Source: Natronosalvus rutilus
GTDB taxonomy: Archaea; Halobacteriota; Halobacteria; Halobacteriales; Natrialbaceae
Direction: 5' to 3'
Length of the DNA stretch: 64,000 nucleotides
NCBI RefSeq assembly: GCF_024204665.1
Contig: NZ_CP100355.1
Location: forward strand, 3,267,451-3,331,450
Of this stretch, positions 51,975 to 60,803 are shown piece by piece; position 1 is the first letter of the stretch, and each line of letters opens with the position of its first letter. Both the position numbers and the translations under genes were made by a program. The notes under the pieces were generated by a model, which was not told the origin of the DNA, did no database searches, and saw only the letters and a program-made list of their open reading frames with translations.

Positions 51975-52385
51975 ATGCCAGTAACCGACGATGCCACGCT
52001 GCAGGAGATTCTCGAGCGAGAGACGATCGCCGTCGTCGGCTGCTCGGGTACGCCGGGGAAGGCAGCACACGACGTTCCGACGTATCTACACCAGCACGGT
52101 TACGACGTGATCCCAGTGAACCCGTACGCCGACGAACTCCTCGGTCGCGAGGCGGTCGACGAACTCGCCGACGTCGACGAGGAGATCGACGTCGTCTGCG
52201 TGTTTCGGCCCAACGAGGAGGTGTCGAGCATCGTCGACGCGGCCCTCGAGCGGGCGGACGCCGACGTCATCTGGACGCAACTGGGAATCGGCGACGAGGC
52301 CGCCACCAAGCGAGCCGAGGACGCGGGTCGGACGGTCGTCCAGGATCGGTGTATGAAGGTCGAGCACCGGCGGTTGATGGCGTAG
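51975..52385 (+). CDS. CoA-binding domain protein
   Basis: A 136-residue single CoA-binding Rossmann domain of the YccU type: AVVGCSGTPGKAAHDVPTYL near the N-terminus, VIPVNPYADELLG (the conserved NP turn), and DRCMKVEHRRL at the end. These proteins bind CoA or related nucleotides; their function is unclear. It is followed by the convergent cysteine synthase gene. Confidence 0.88.
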   Translation: MPVTDDATLQEILERETIAVVGCSGTPGKAAHDVPTYLHQHGYDVIPVNPYADELLGREAVDELADVDEEIDVVCVFRPNEEVSSIVDAALERADADVIWTQLGIGDEAATKRAEDAGRTVVQDRCMKVEHRRLMA

Positions 52386-52427
52386 TTTTGGGCAGTAGTA
52401 GAGACTAGCGAACGAATCCGCTTTCCG

Positions 52428-53408
52428 TCACCCTTCCCACTCCTCGAACGAGCGATAGATCCCCTTCGAGAGGTAGCGCTCGCTCGAGTCGGGGAACACC
52501 GTGACGACCGACTCGTGAGGGGCGTCGATCTCGCCGCTGGCGATTCCCTCGGCGACGTGTCGTGCGGCGACGCTGGCCGCGCCGGCGCTCGAGGCGACGA
52601 GGTGGCCCTCCTCGGCGGCGAGACGCGCGAGTTCGTCGTGGGCCGCCCGGTCGCCGACCGCGAAGACGTCGTCGACGAGGTCGGGGTCGAACAGTTCGTT
52701 CGTCTCGACGTTGTGCGTGCCGATCCCCTCGATCTTGTACTCGCCTTCTTCGCGATCTTCACCCAAGAATTCGCCGTAGAGGGAGCCTTCTGGTTCGACG
52801 GCGGCGACGTAGGTTTCGGGGTCCTGTTCACGAGCGTAGCGAGCGAGACCCATGAGCGTCCCGGCCGTCCCACAGCCGGCGACGACGGCGCCGACGGATC
52901 CGTCGAGGGCCTCGTAGATTTCGGGGGCGGTCGTCTCGTAGTGTGCTTCGGTGTTGAGCGGGTTGGAGAACTGCTGGGGGACGACGGCGTCGTCGAGTTC
53001 TTCGGCCAGCTGATGGGCCCGTTCGATCGCCCCGTCCATCCCGTCCGAACTCGGCGTGTTGATGATCTCGGCACCGAGCGCCGCCATCAGCTGCTGTTTC
53101 TCGACGCTGAAGCGCTCGGGGACGACGAAAATCGCGTCGAGTCCCAGCTGGCCGGCGGCGACGGCGATGCCGATGCCGGTGTTGCCGGCGGTCGGTTCGA
53201 TGATCGTCCCACCGGGTGCGACGTCGCCACGCTCGAGCATCCGTTCGAGCATGTAGCGGCCGATACGGTCCTTGACGCTCCCCCCCGGATTGAACGTCTC
53301 GAGTTTCGCGTAGATCGGGATGTCGGTCGGTCCCTCGTGGATCCGCACGAGCGGCGTCTCACCGATCGTCTCGAGCACCGAATCCAACGGTCGCTCGTAG
53401 GTCGTCAT
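52428..53408 (-). CDS. cysK: Cysteine synthase (O-acetylserine sulfhydrylase)
   Basis: A 326-residue PLP enzyme that makes cysteine from O-acetylserine (or a related acceptor) and sulfide. The PLP lysine is K46 in NPGGSVKDR; TAGNTGIG (substrate loop) and GCGTAGTLMG (phosphate-binding) follow. It is cytoplasmic. Cystathionine beta-synthase and phosphoserine-using relatives share these motifs, so substrate is inferred. The start ATG complement at 53406-53408 gives the usual N-terminus. No cysE gene is adjacent. Confidence 0.9.
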   Translation of the reverse strand: MTTYERPLDSVLETIGETPLVRIHEGPTDIPIYAKLETFNPGGSVKDRIGRYMLERMLERGDVAPGGTIIEPTAGNTGIGIAVAAGQLGLDAIFVVPERFSVEKQQLMAALGAEIINTPSSDGMDGAIERAHQLAEELDDAVVPQQFSNPLNTEAHYETTAPEIYEALDGSVGAVVAGCGTAGTLMGLARYAREQDPETYVAAVEPEGSLYGEFLGEDREEGEYKIEGIGTHNVETNELFDPDLVDDVFAVGDRAAHDELARLAAEEGHLVASSAGAASVAARHVAEGIASGEIDAPHESVVTVFPDSSERYLSKGIYRSFEEWEG

Positions 53409-53578
53409 CGTGCTGGCAAATGTTACCCCTGTTGTTAGGTCTTCTCATCAGCACTGGCGCGGGCGTCAGTTCGGAGCGCGAGCCGCCAGAAAAAGCCGTG
53501 CTGGGCCGAAAACCCTGTCTCCAGTGGTGGCCGATACCAACGCCGGATCGAATACCGACGCCGGATCGAAGCCGGTCG

Positions 53579-53914
53579 TTACTCGCTCGGCTGGGCCGGC
53601 ACGTCGGTGTCTGCGTCTTCATCCGCGTTCCCTTCCGTCTGAGTCGATTCCTCGGCGTCCGTTCCCTCCGGGTCGTCGATCGCCGCATCGGCGAGGATCT
53701 GCTCGCCGTCGATCCCGTGCTCGTCGGCGATCGCGAGGAGGAGCGCCCGCTGTTCGGTGACGTTGTGGTCGAGCTTCGTCACCGTGTTGTGGGTGTCGTC
53801 GACTTCCTCCTCGAGGTGGATGATTCGCTGCTGGAGTTCCTGCACCTGGCGATACATGGCTTCCGCGCGATCCGAGAGGCTCTGGATCTTCTTGGCCGTA
53901 CTGCCGAGTCCCAT
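53579..53914 (-). CDS. DUF5798-like coiled-coil protein
   Basis: A 111-residue protein that starts MGLGSTAKKIQSLSDRAE and runs as a coiled coil through residues 15-75 (QVQELQQRIIHLEEEVDD...), then ends in an acidic, Thr/Asp/Glu-rich tail. This matches the haloarchaeal DUF5798 group. Function unknown. The start is the ATG complement at 53912-53914; a longer open frame to 54148 is unlikely by composition. It is divergent from the membrane-protein gene at 54051. Confidence 0.8.
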   Translation of the reverse strand: MGLGSTAKKIQSLSDRAEAMYRQVQELQQRIIHLEEEVDDTHNTVTKLDHNVTEQRALLLAIADEHGIDGEQILADAAIDDPEGTDAEESTQTEGNADEDADTDVPAQPSE

Positions 53915-54050
53915 ACCAGCCGATGCGAGCGCCAGCGGGTTGAGTGTTGTCTTCCATCTCGTCGCGCGTATCCGCTCGCCCTCGCCTCCAGGTTCGCGTG
54001 AGGGCTCGACAATCGCCGCAATTAAACGATCCGCCTTCGATCCCTCGAGC

Positions 54051-54464
54051 ATGTACCCACACCAGCGACCACCCACGCTCGGGGTCGTCGCGGCGCTCGC
54101 GTACGTGCTCGCCGCACTCGCGCCGTACGTCCTCCTCGAGGTCGACACGAGCGTCCTCGAGGTGTACTACGCCGCCGGGATCGCTGGCCCGAACCTGCTC
54201 TCGTTGTTCGCGCTCGTCGCAGTCGTCCTCTTCGCGGCGGGGAGACAGGCCAGGACCGAACCGGACCTGGTCGCCGGCGTGACGCTCGTCCTGGGACTGG
54301 TCCTGTTGGCCGTGACGGCCCTCTGGGCCGTTTCGGTCCCTGAAAGCGTCGCCTTCGAGGCCGGCGCCGACTGGTTCGTGTACCATCGCTGGCTCACGAC
54401 CGCGATTTCGGCCGTGATTCCCGCTGCTGCCGTCTGGTACGCCTGGACGCTCGATCTCGTCTGA
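54051..54464 (+). CDS. DUF7548-like membrane protein
   Basis: A 137-residue protein with four membrane helices (about residues 9-30, 42-62, 72-92 and 110-130) and short polar loops, one holding ESVAFEAGADWFVYHRW. It resembles the haloarchaeal DUF7548 group, which has no known role. It is monocistronic, between a divergent coiled-coil gene and a co-oriented hypothetical gene. Confidence 0.75.
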   Translation: MYPHQRPPTLGVVAALAYVLAALAPYVLLEVDTSVLEVYYAAGIAGPNLLSLFALVAVVLFAAGRQARTEPDLVAGVTLVLGLVLLAVTALWAVSVPESVAFEAGADWFVYHRWLTTAISAVIPAAAVWYAWTLDLV

Positions 54465-54596
54465 TTCTGTTCGGCCCGTTCTCGCTTCTCCCGAACACGA
54501 TTCAGCAGGCTGAAAACTACCGCCGCCGTCACAGTCCGTCTGTTCTACCAATATTTCGACAGGAAAGCTTATGACGCGCTACTCAGGTTATCGGGT

Positions 54597-54926
54597 ATGG
54601 CACGTGACACTCCGGCAGCAGACGACGCGCAAACACCACAACACCACTCCACCCTCCCGAACCTCGTGACCATCGTCGGTCGCGGGGTCCCCTCGAGTTT
54701 CGAAATCACGGTCGACGGCGACATCGAGATGGTCGACGACGAACCCACCGAGTCGGCCACCGTCGTCTCCGGAAGCGGCGCCGAAGGTGCGGTCGACACC
54801 GGTGTCAGGCGGTTCCGATTCTCCGGGGAGATGGCGAACGTACGCGTCGTCGACTGGAACGGAAACACCGCCCCCGAATCGACGAGCGTCCCGACGGTTC
54901 ACGTCGATTACGGCGTCACGAACTGA
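54597..54926 (+). CDS. Small beta-rich hypothetical protein
   Basis: A 109-residue protein whose first 20 residues are disordered (ADDAQTPQHHS) and whose remainder reads as a beta sandwich: LVTIVGRGVPSSFEITVDG, then VRRFRFSGEM and VRVVDWNGNTAPES. It has no signal peptide and no cysteines. It looks haloarchaea-specific; function unknown. Confidence 0.65.
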   Translation: MARDTPAADDAQTPQHHSTLPNLVTIVGRGVPSSFEITVDGDIEMVDDEPTESATVVSGSGAEGAVDTGVRRFRFSGEMANVRVVDWNGNTAPESTSVPTVHVDYGVTN

Positions 54927-55112
54927 TCCTCTCGGTTCTTCGCTCTATCGTGCGACCAGCGACAGCAACGCCGACGGTAACGGTGATGGCGACGACAACC
55001 GCGATATCTGGCGTGACACATCCAGTCACCGACCACCGATAACAACCTCGAGCGGACACGCAGTCACGACCGTAACGACTACGTCTCGAGAATTCGTCGC
55101 GGTCGGTAACCC

Positions 55113-55691
55113 GTGTCCGACGCCGACTCGAGCGACATCGACCCGTCGCCCACCATCGACGACGAACTCCTCGCTCGCGCCCGGATCCACGCGCGAGACG
55201 TCGACATCGACGTCGACTGGGACCGCCTCGAGTGGGACGTCTCGGCGCGAGCGAAGCGTCGGGCGGGGGCCTGCCGCTGGCAGGCCGACCGCGAGGTGGC
55301 GACCATCGTGCTCTCGCGGCGGGCCTACGAGGCCTACGACTGGGAGACCTTCGCCGCGGTCGTTCGTCACGAACTGGTCCACGCCTGGGAGTACCAGCGC
55401 TTCGGCGAGTCGGGCCACGGCGAGCGATTTCGCCGCGTTGCCGCCGAACTCGAGGCCCCGCGTCACTGTCCCTCGTTCGCGGAACCGCGGTACGTCCTGC
55501 GCTGTCTGAACGATGACTGCGACTGGCGGGCGCGTCGCCACCGTGCGTCGACCCCGGTGACGACGCCTGAACGATACCGCTGTGGAAACTGCGGGAGCGA
55601 TTACGCCGTCGAACACGCCGAGAGCGGTCGGCGCTGGACGACCGCGAGCGAGTACGGCGGCGCGAAGGCCGCCCTTGGCGACGACTGGTAG
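55113..55691 (+). CDS. SprT-like zinc metalloprotease
   Basis: A 192-residue SprT-family protein, beginning at GTG 55113. Active-site zinc ligands are H86 and H90 in HELVH with catalytic E87, and H102 (GHGERF) as the third ligand. A C-terminal zinc ribbon is formed by C131 and C136 with C157 and C160. The related eukaryotic Spartan removes DNA-protein crosslinks, and a similar DNA-linked role is possible here. It has no membrane segment. A low-complexity spacer of about 225 nt follows. Confidence 0.85.
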   Translation: MSDADSSDIDPSPTIDDELLARARIHARDVDIDVDWDRLEWDVSARAKRRAGACRWQADREVATIVLSRRAYEAYDWETFAAVVRHELVHAWEYQRFGESGHGERFRRVAAELEAPRHCPSFAEPRYVLRCLNDDCDWRARRHRASTPVTTPERYRCGNCGSDYAVEHAESGRRWTTASEYGGAKAALGDDW

Positions 55692-55917
55692 CGAGAGGGA
55701 ACGCGATCTCGAGGGTTCGAGACGTCTGTTCGCTAGGAACGCCCGGAATTCAGTGCCTTTTCTCGGTGCTCGAGGTTCGTCGATTGGTGCCTGCTGCTCG
55801 TTGTCCGATGCCTGGTACTCGATTCTCGGTACTCGACAACCGACCCCGAATACCCTGCACTCGTCGGATCGGGAGGGAATCCCGTACAGTTATCTCCCTG
55901 CCGTGGGCGGTCGTCGT

Positions 55918-56736
55918 ATGGACGTCGTCAAGCGCGTACACATCGTGCCCCTCGGCTACGAGTTCGACCGCGTCCTCGAGCCGATTTGCGACCAGCGGGC
56001 CGACCTCGTCTACCTCCTCGAGCACCCGACGGACGATCCGGATCGGGTCGTCCCCGACTACCGTGAGGACCTCGTGACGGATCTCGAGTCAGCCGCGGCC
56101 ACGGTTCGTCGCCGCGAGTGCGATCTGACGGACGTCTACGCCGTCCTCGGGGAGGTGACGACCCTGGCCGACGAGCACGCGACCGATTCCGTCTACGTGA
56201 ACGTCTCCGGCGGCGGCACCATCGCGGCCATCGGCGCGACCATGGCCTGCATGGACGTCTCGACCGACGCGACCGCCTACTACGTCGAACCCGAGGGGTA
56301 CGCACACGATCCGACGATGGCACCGATCTCGAACGGGGCCGCGGACGTCTACGGCCTCCCGACCTATCCGATCGAGTCGCCCACCCGCGACCAGATCGCG
56401 ATCATGGGCTTTCTCGCCGACCCCGCGGCCTGGGACGGCTATCACGAGGACCGGACGACGCCACCGAAGAAGAAAGACTGCATCGAGTTCGCCCGGGACG
56501 TCGGCCTCTCGTTCATGGCCGATCGCGCCCCACCGGAGTCCCACCCCGGCGGCGAGGACAAGGGTGCCTTTCGCGTCCTCGACACGCACGTTCTGGATCC
56601 GCTCGAGACCGACGGCTACGTCGAGATCGAGTCGGTGGGTCGGCGTCGCGTGATCACGCTCACCGAACAGGGCGAAAACGCGTACCGGGCGTTCAGGCAC
56701 AAACTCGAGTACGCCGAGAACTATCCTGGGGAGTGA
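55918..56736 (+). CDS. CARF-domain / winged-helix regulator (DUF6293, HFX_2341 type)
   Basis: A 272-residue protein. Residues 1-150 are a CARF-like Rossmann fold (KRVHIVPLGYEFDRVLEP; VYVNVSGGGTIAAIGATM), which in CRISPR-associated and stress regulators binds cyclic oligoadenylate or other nucleotide second messengers. The C-terminal part (about 165-270) is a winged helix (QIAIMGFL, then DTHVLDPLETDGYVEIE and VITLTEQGENAYRAF). It resembles the HFX_2341 transcriptional regulator family. No CRISPR array, cas gene or cyclase is nearby. The ATG at 55918 is used; the upstream open frame is spacer. Confidence 0.8.
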   Translation: MDVVKRVHIVPLGYEFDRVLEPICDQRADLVYLLEHPTDDPDRVVPDYREDLVTDLESAAATVRRRECDLTDVYAVLGEVTTLADEHATDSVYVNVSGGGTIAAIGATMACMDVSTDATAYYVEPEGYAHDPTMAPISNGAADVYGLPTYPIESPTRDQIAIMGFLADPAAWDGYHEDRTTPPKKKDCIEFARDVGLSFMADRAPPESHPGGEDKGAFRVLDTHVLDPLETDGYVEIESVGRRRVITLTEQGENAYRAFRHKLEYAENYPGE

Positions 56737-56890
56737 CGGCGTCTCCTGTCTTCCCCGTTTGCCCGTCGAGTGACGGCGGTTCCGGTTGTACTCGTCCACC
56801 CGCCGAGTGATGGCGGCGACTCGTGTCCTATTCGTCCACCGTCGAGCGACGGCAACAACTCCTATTCTACTCTTCCGCCTGCCGAGTCAC
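56731..56890. repeat. Degenerate 37-40 nt tandem repeat
   Basis: The motif GAG(T/C)GA(C/T)GGC recurs at 56731, 56768, 56805 and 56844, with a further partial copy at 56884, spaced 37, 37, 39 and 40 nt. Several copies also share CTCGTCCACC or a variant at the end of the unit. The units are imperfect over their whole length, so it is a decayed tandem repeat, not a CRISPR. It overlaps the ends of the genes on both sides. Confidence 0.6.
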
Positions 56891-57124
56891 CGCACCCGCG
56901 CGGATCCAGGGAGCGGTGATGGCAACGTACCCTGCTGCTCCGCCGACGAGGAGCACGTAGAACGCCCACCTGGGCCAGGCCGTCTCGAGGAACAGGAGCG
57001 TCAGGAAGACCGTCCAGAGGGTGAGGATAGCGAGGTCCGCGAGGAGTCGGATCCAGCCGAGGACGAGCGTCCGATACGATCGCGAGCCGTCGGTCGAGTC
57101 GTGTCGTCGTGATGTGGTGGTCAT
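56867..57124 (-). CDS. Small membrane protein (DUF8119-like)
   Basis: An 85-residue protein with two membrane helices (about residues 28-50 and 54-73) after a polar N-terminus rich in Ser and Arg. It resembles the haloarchaeal DUF8119 group of unknown function. Its 3' end lies in the tandem repeat. It starts 46 nt downstream of the protease gene's stop on the same strand. Confidence 0.7.
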   Translation of the reverse strand: MTTTSRRHDSTDGSRSYRTLVLGWIRLLADLAILTLWTVFLTLLFLETAWPRWAFYVLLVGGAAGYVAITAPWIRAGAVTRQAEE

Positions 57125-57169
57125 TGGTATTAGGTGCTCTCGTGAGCAGGTGTTGACGTTGACGTGCGT

Positions 57170-58339
57170 TCAGAAGTGAAACCCGTGCTGTTCGGTCAGC
57201 TGATAGGCCGCGATACCCCAGACGTAACTCTGACCGGGCCACCAGGTTCGGGCGTTGTTGAAGCCCGCGATGAGGACGCTCTCGTCGTCGCTGACCGGGT
57301 CGGCGTGAAAGCTCACCGACCCGCTGTCGCCGTCGGCCATGTCCGTCTCGTCGCCCCATCGTAGCTGGCCGCGACGACACACCGAGCCGGTGAGACAGGA
57401 GACGGCGTCGATGCCCTGGATCTCGCCGCTCGTCTGGCCGGTGAGCGCGCCGACTTTCTCGAGGGGCTCGTCCCGGGCGACCAGGTCGGCCAGGCCGTAC
57501 CGGGTGAACTGTCCCTGAATGTCGTACTGGCGGTCTCCGTCGATCGTGCTGCTCGGCCGGTACGGACCCGTCGGTTCGATGGTTACGACGTCCGCAACCG
57601 GATAGCTCTCGGTGACCGTTCCGAGTTCTGTCCGTTGGCCGTTCTCGAATGGGAGGGAGACGGTCGCCCCGCGCGCGTCCTCAACGCTGTCGAACGCGTG
57701 GTGGGCGGTCGAGAAGTAGCGGGAGTTGGTCCCGGGCTCGTACAGCGCCGGTCCGAGTGTGGCGATACTCGTATCGGTCTCACAGGAGATGCCGGCCGGA
57801 ACGAGCGTCGACGCCGGGTCACGCGCTCGACGAGGTTCGCGCTGGACGTCGTCCTCGAGGCCGTCCAGATTTCGAATGGTATCGACGTTGATCGACACGC
57901 CGTCGACCGCCCGATCGACCACATCGCGAACGGCGTCGGCTTCGACGGATACTTCGACGGTGATCGTCGCGCCACCGTCGTCGTACGTTCCCGGGACGAC
58001 GGCGCTCCCGAGGTAGCCGGTGATCGTCGACTCCGCGAGGAGTTCGTTGAGTTCGAACGCTTTGGAGACGCTGGCGTACCACGACGCCGGCACCGATCGC
58101 GTGCGGGTGTCGACGGACCACGGGTCGTCGGGGTCCGTCCGAACGAGGGCCGTGACGACGGGAACCTCGCCGTCTTCTGCGGCGAGGAAGTCGTCGACGC
58201 CGAGGACGCGAGCCAGGCCGAGGCTGTACCCCGCCGCGACGAGGGTCCTGATGAACTCGCGTCGATCCATGCCGCGAGCGACCCGCTCGCGGAGAGACGC
58301 CAGTCGCTGTTCGGTCGACCCGTCGGTATCAGAACTCAT
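57170..58339 (-). CDS. Trypsin-like (S1) serine protease with a Tat-type signal
   Basis: A 389-residue protein. Its N-terminus carries DRREFIRTLVAAGYSLGLARVL (residues 25-46), a twin-arginine export signal with hydrophobic stretch. Catalytic residues of the S1 fold are likely H in YFSTAHHAFD, D in ADVVTIEP and S in MADGDSGSVSF (GDSG). Two cysteine pairs may form disulfides (CETD and CLTGSVC). It is probably secreted or envelope-bound. The start ATG complement at 58337-58339 is chosen because upstream open sequence is spacer. The substrate is unknown. Confidence 0.8.
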   Translation of the reverse strand: MSSDTDGSTEQRLASLRERVARGMDRREFIRTLVAAGYSLGLARVLGVDDFLAAEDGEVPVVTALVRTDPDDPWSVDTRTRSVPASWYASVSKAFELNELLAESTITGYLGSAVVPGTYDDGGATITVEVSVEADAVRDVVDRAVDGVSINVDTIRNLDGLEDDVQREPRRARDPASTLVPAGISCETDTSIATLGPALYEPGTNSRYFSTAHHAFDSVEDARGATVSLPFENGQRTELGTVTESYPVADVVTIEPTGPYRPSSTIDGDRQYDIQGQFTRYGLADLVARDEPLEKVGALTGQTSGEIQGIDAVSCLTGSVCRRGQLRWGDETDMADGDSGSVSFHADPVSDDESVLIAGFNNARTWWPGQSYVWGIAAYQLTEQHGFHF

Positions 58340-58743
58340 CGTGGCTCGAGAGACGAGCGTAGATGGCCCTCCTACGGGGAAAGCTAATTCTCCCGTACAT
58401 CGACAGGTCGAGTGCACAGATCGAACAATCCACACTTACCCACTAAACTGGTGTACTTGCGTGAGTCCGGGGTACACGTCGAGCGTGCACTATTGTGGCG
58501 GAGGTTACGGGGGCTGGCGCTCGGAACCGCCACTCGTTCGCACTCGTCTCGCACTCATCTCAGCGTCCTTCGCCGATCTCCGAGTCGTTCGGTTCCCCTA
58601 CTCGCCGACGCGCCGAGAGACTGTCTCGAGGGGTGCGACACGGTACGTCAGGAGACTGCTCCGAGGGATGTAATACGGTATCACGAACCCCGCGACCGGA
58701 CGAAAGGGAAAACGGTTTTTCCCCCCTCCTCGCAGAATTTGCC
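58340..58743. other. 404-nt divergent spacer, no supported gene
   Basis: The frames here have random composition. It must hold the promoters of the protease (minus) and the carboxylase gene (plus); the only AT-rich pieces are near 58435-58450 and the T-run TTTTTCCCCCC at 58715. Confidence 0.4.
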
Positions 58744-60525
58744 ATGAACGTTCGTATCGGACCGGGTGCGTCCGACGAGGAGGCGTCGGCGATCGGGACG
58801 GCGCTGGCCGAGTACGTCGGGAACGAAGTCGAAGTATACGTCGGCGACGGGGAGGAACCGGCCGTCGTCGTCTCGCCGCCGGATTCGATCTCGAGTTCGA
58901 GCCACGGCGACGGCGCCACAGGCGCCGCAGCCACCAATCAGGCTGCTGCCACGGCGTCCGCCACGGAGGACGACCTCGGCCCGACCGAACGCGAGGAGAA
59001 ACTCCTCGAGGAAATCGAGGAGATCCTCGAGGGGGGCCACGAGAAGTACAAGGAACAGTTGCCCGAGGAGGGGAAACTGTTCGTCCGCGACCGGATCGAC
59101 CTCTGGTTCGACGGCGAGAACAGCAAGTTCCTCTTCGAGGACGGCAAATTTGCGGAGTTCGACGCGGACGACCGCCTCCCGGCGGACGCCCTGATTACGG
59201 GCGCGGCCACCTTCGAGGGCCGGGACCTGCACTTCATGGCCAACGACTACACCGTCAAACGCGGATCGATGGCCGCCAAAGGCGTTGAGAAGTTCCTGCG
59301 GATGCAACAGCGCGCCCTGAAGACCGGCCAGCCGGTGCTCTACCTGATGGACTCCTCCGGGGGGCGAATCGACCAGCAGACCGGCTTCTTCGCTAACCGC
59401 GAGGGGATCGGCAAGTACTACTACAACCACTCGATGCTCTCGGGGCGCGTGCCACAGATCTGCGTCCTCTACGGTCCCTGCATCGCCGGGGCAGCCTACA
59501 CGCCCGTCTTCGCCGACTTCACCATCATGGTCGAGGGGATGTCCGCGATGGCCATCGCCTCGCCGCGGATGGTCGAGATGGTCACCGGCGAGAAGATCAG
59601 TATGCAAGAGCTCGGCGGCGCTCGCGTCCACGCGACCGAGTCCGGGTCGGCCGACCTGGTCGCCACGGACGAGGAACACGCCCGCGACCTCGTCGCCCAG
59701 CTCGTCACCTACCTGCCCGACAACGCCGACGAGAACCCGCCTCGAAGCGAGCCTCGAGCCCCCGAAAAGTCCCCGGACGGCATCGACTCCATCGTACCCC
59801 AGCACCCCAACCGGGGTTACGACATGGTCGACGTCATCGAGCGGGTCGTCGACGCGGGCAGTTACTTCGAGCTGAAACCCGACTACGGCAAGGAAATCAT
59901 CACCGCCTACGCCCGGATCGACGGCCGTCCCGTCGGCATCGTCGCCAACCAGCCGGCCCACCGCGCGGGGGCCATCTTCCCCGACGCCGCCGAGAAGGCC
60001 GCCGAGTTCATCTGGAAGTCCGACGCGTTCAACGTTCCACTGTTGTACCTGTGTGACACGCCCGGCTTCATGGCCGGTTCGCAGGTCGAGAAGGACGCCA
60101 TCCTCGAGAAGGGCAAGAAGTTCATCTACGCCACGTCATCGGCGACGGTCCCCAAACAGACGGTCATCGTCCGGAAGGCCTACGGCGCGGGCATCTACGC
60201 GATGGGTGGCCCGGCCTACGATCCCGAGAGCATCATCGGCCTCCCGTCGGGCGAGATTGCCATCATGGGCCCCGAGGCGGCGATCAACGCCGTCTACGCC
60301 CGAAAACTGGCCGAGATCGACGATGTGGACGAGCGCGCCGAGGAGGAAGCCCGCCTCCGCGAGGAGTACCGCGAGGACATCGACATCCACCGCATGGCCA
60401 GCGAGGTCGTCGTCGACGAGATCGTTCCTCCGAGTTCGCTCCGGGAGGAACTGGCCAACCGCTTCGCATTCTACGAGGGGCTCGAGAAGGACCTGCCGAG
60501 CAAGAAACACGGGACGATTCTGTGA
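58744..60525 (+). CDS. Acyl-CoA carboxylase carboxyltransferase with extra N-terminal domain
   Basis: A 593-residue protein. Residues about 130-593 are the biotin-dependent carboxyltransferase (propionyl/acetyl-CoA carboxylase beta type) with both crotonase-like halves: GGRIDQQ and AGAAYTPVFAD in the first and GIVANQPAHRAGAIFPDAAEKAAEF and GAGIYAMGG in the second. The first 50 residues (MNVRIGPGASDEEASAIGTALAEYVG...) resemble the small epsilon/PccX subunit that haloarchaeal propionyl-CoA carboxylase has as a separate protein; a Ser/Ala/Gly linker (about 48-85) joins it. No biotin-carboxylase gene is adjacent. Product: (methyl)malonyl-CoA. Confidence 0.87.
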   Translation: MNVRIGPGASDEEASAIGTALAEYVGNEVEVYVGDGEEPAVVVSPPDSISSSSHGDGATGAAATNQAAATASATEDDLGPTEREEKLLEEIEEILEGGHEKYKEQLPEEGKLFVRDRIDLWFDGENSKFLFEDGKFAEFDADDRLPADALITGAATFEGRDLHFMANDYTVKRGSMAAKGVEKFLRMQQRALKTGQPVLYLMDSSGGRIDQQTGFFANREGIGKYYYNHSMLSGRVPQICVLYGPCIAGAAYTPVFADFTIMVEGMSAMAIASPRMVEMVTGEKISMQELGGARVHATESGSADLVATDEEHARDLVAQLVTYLPDNADENPPRSEPRAPEKSPDGIDSIVPQHPNRGYDMVDVIERVVDAGSYFELKPDYGKEIITAYARIDGRPVGIVANQPAHRAGAIFPDAAEKAAEFIWKSDAFNVPLLYLCDTPGFMAGSQVEKDAILEKGKKFIYATSSATVPKQTVIVRKAYGAGIYAMGGPAYDPESIIGLPSGEIAIMGPEAAINAVYARKLAEIDDVDERAEEEARLREEYREDIDIHRMASEVVVDEIVPPSSLREELANRFAFYEGLEKDLPSKKHGTIL

Positions 60526-60803
60526 GCCGATAGGCGCATTCTGTGAGCCGACAGGCGATCACTCGACGCGTATTTCGACGCACTCGTGAGCGAGTGTGAG
60601 CGATGCCAATCGCCCGCGAGTGCGGCCGACTACGATCTCCTGCGAGTGTAGCCGACGCCGACCGCCTTACGGCCTGTAGCGTCCGCTTACTCGCCAGTAA
60701 CTCGAGCGTACACTGTCCTCGAGACTCCATAACAATAGCCGGCTCCGCGGTAGCGGGAGACGCTCTCGCTGGTTCGCGCCGGTTCGATTCCGGCAGGGAG
60801 CGT

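Noticed and set aside
56731-56890. Regular 37-40 nt spacing suggesting a CRISPR array
   Set aside because: The conserved part is only about 10 nt and imperfect, the supposed spacers resemble each other, and no cas gene is near. It is a degenerate tandem repeat.
60742-60801. tRNA-like T-arm (GCCGG-TTCGATT-CCGGC at 60778-60794) followed by AGGGAGC, with an upstream 8-bp hairpin
   Set aside because: The acceptor's 5' partner GCTCCCT is missing upstream, the whole stretch is only about 60 nt long, and no anticodon arm can be placed. It may be chance or an old tRNA scrap; not called as a tRNA.
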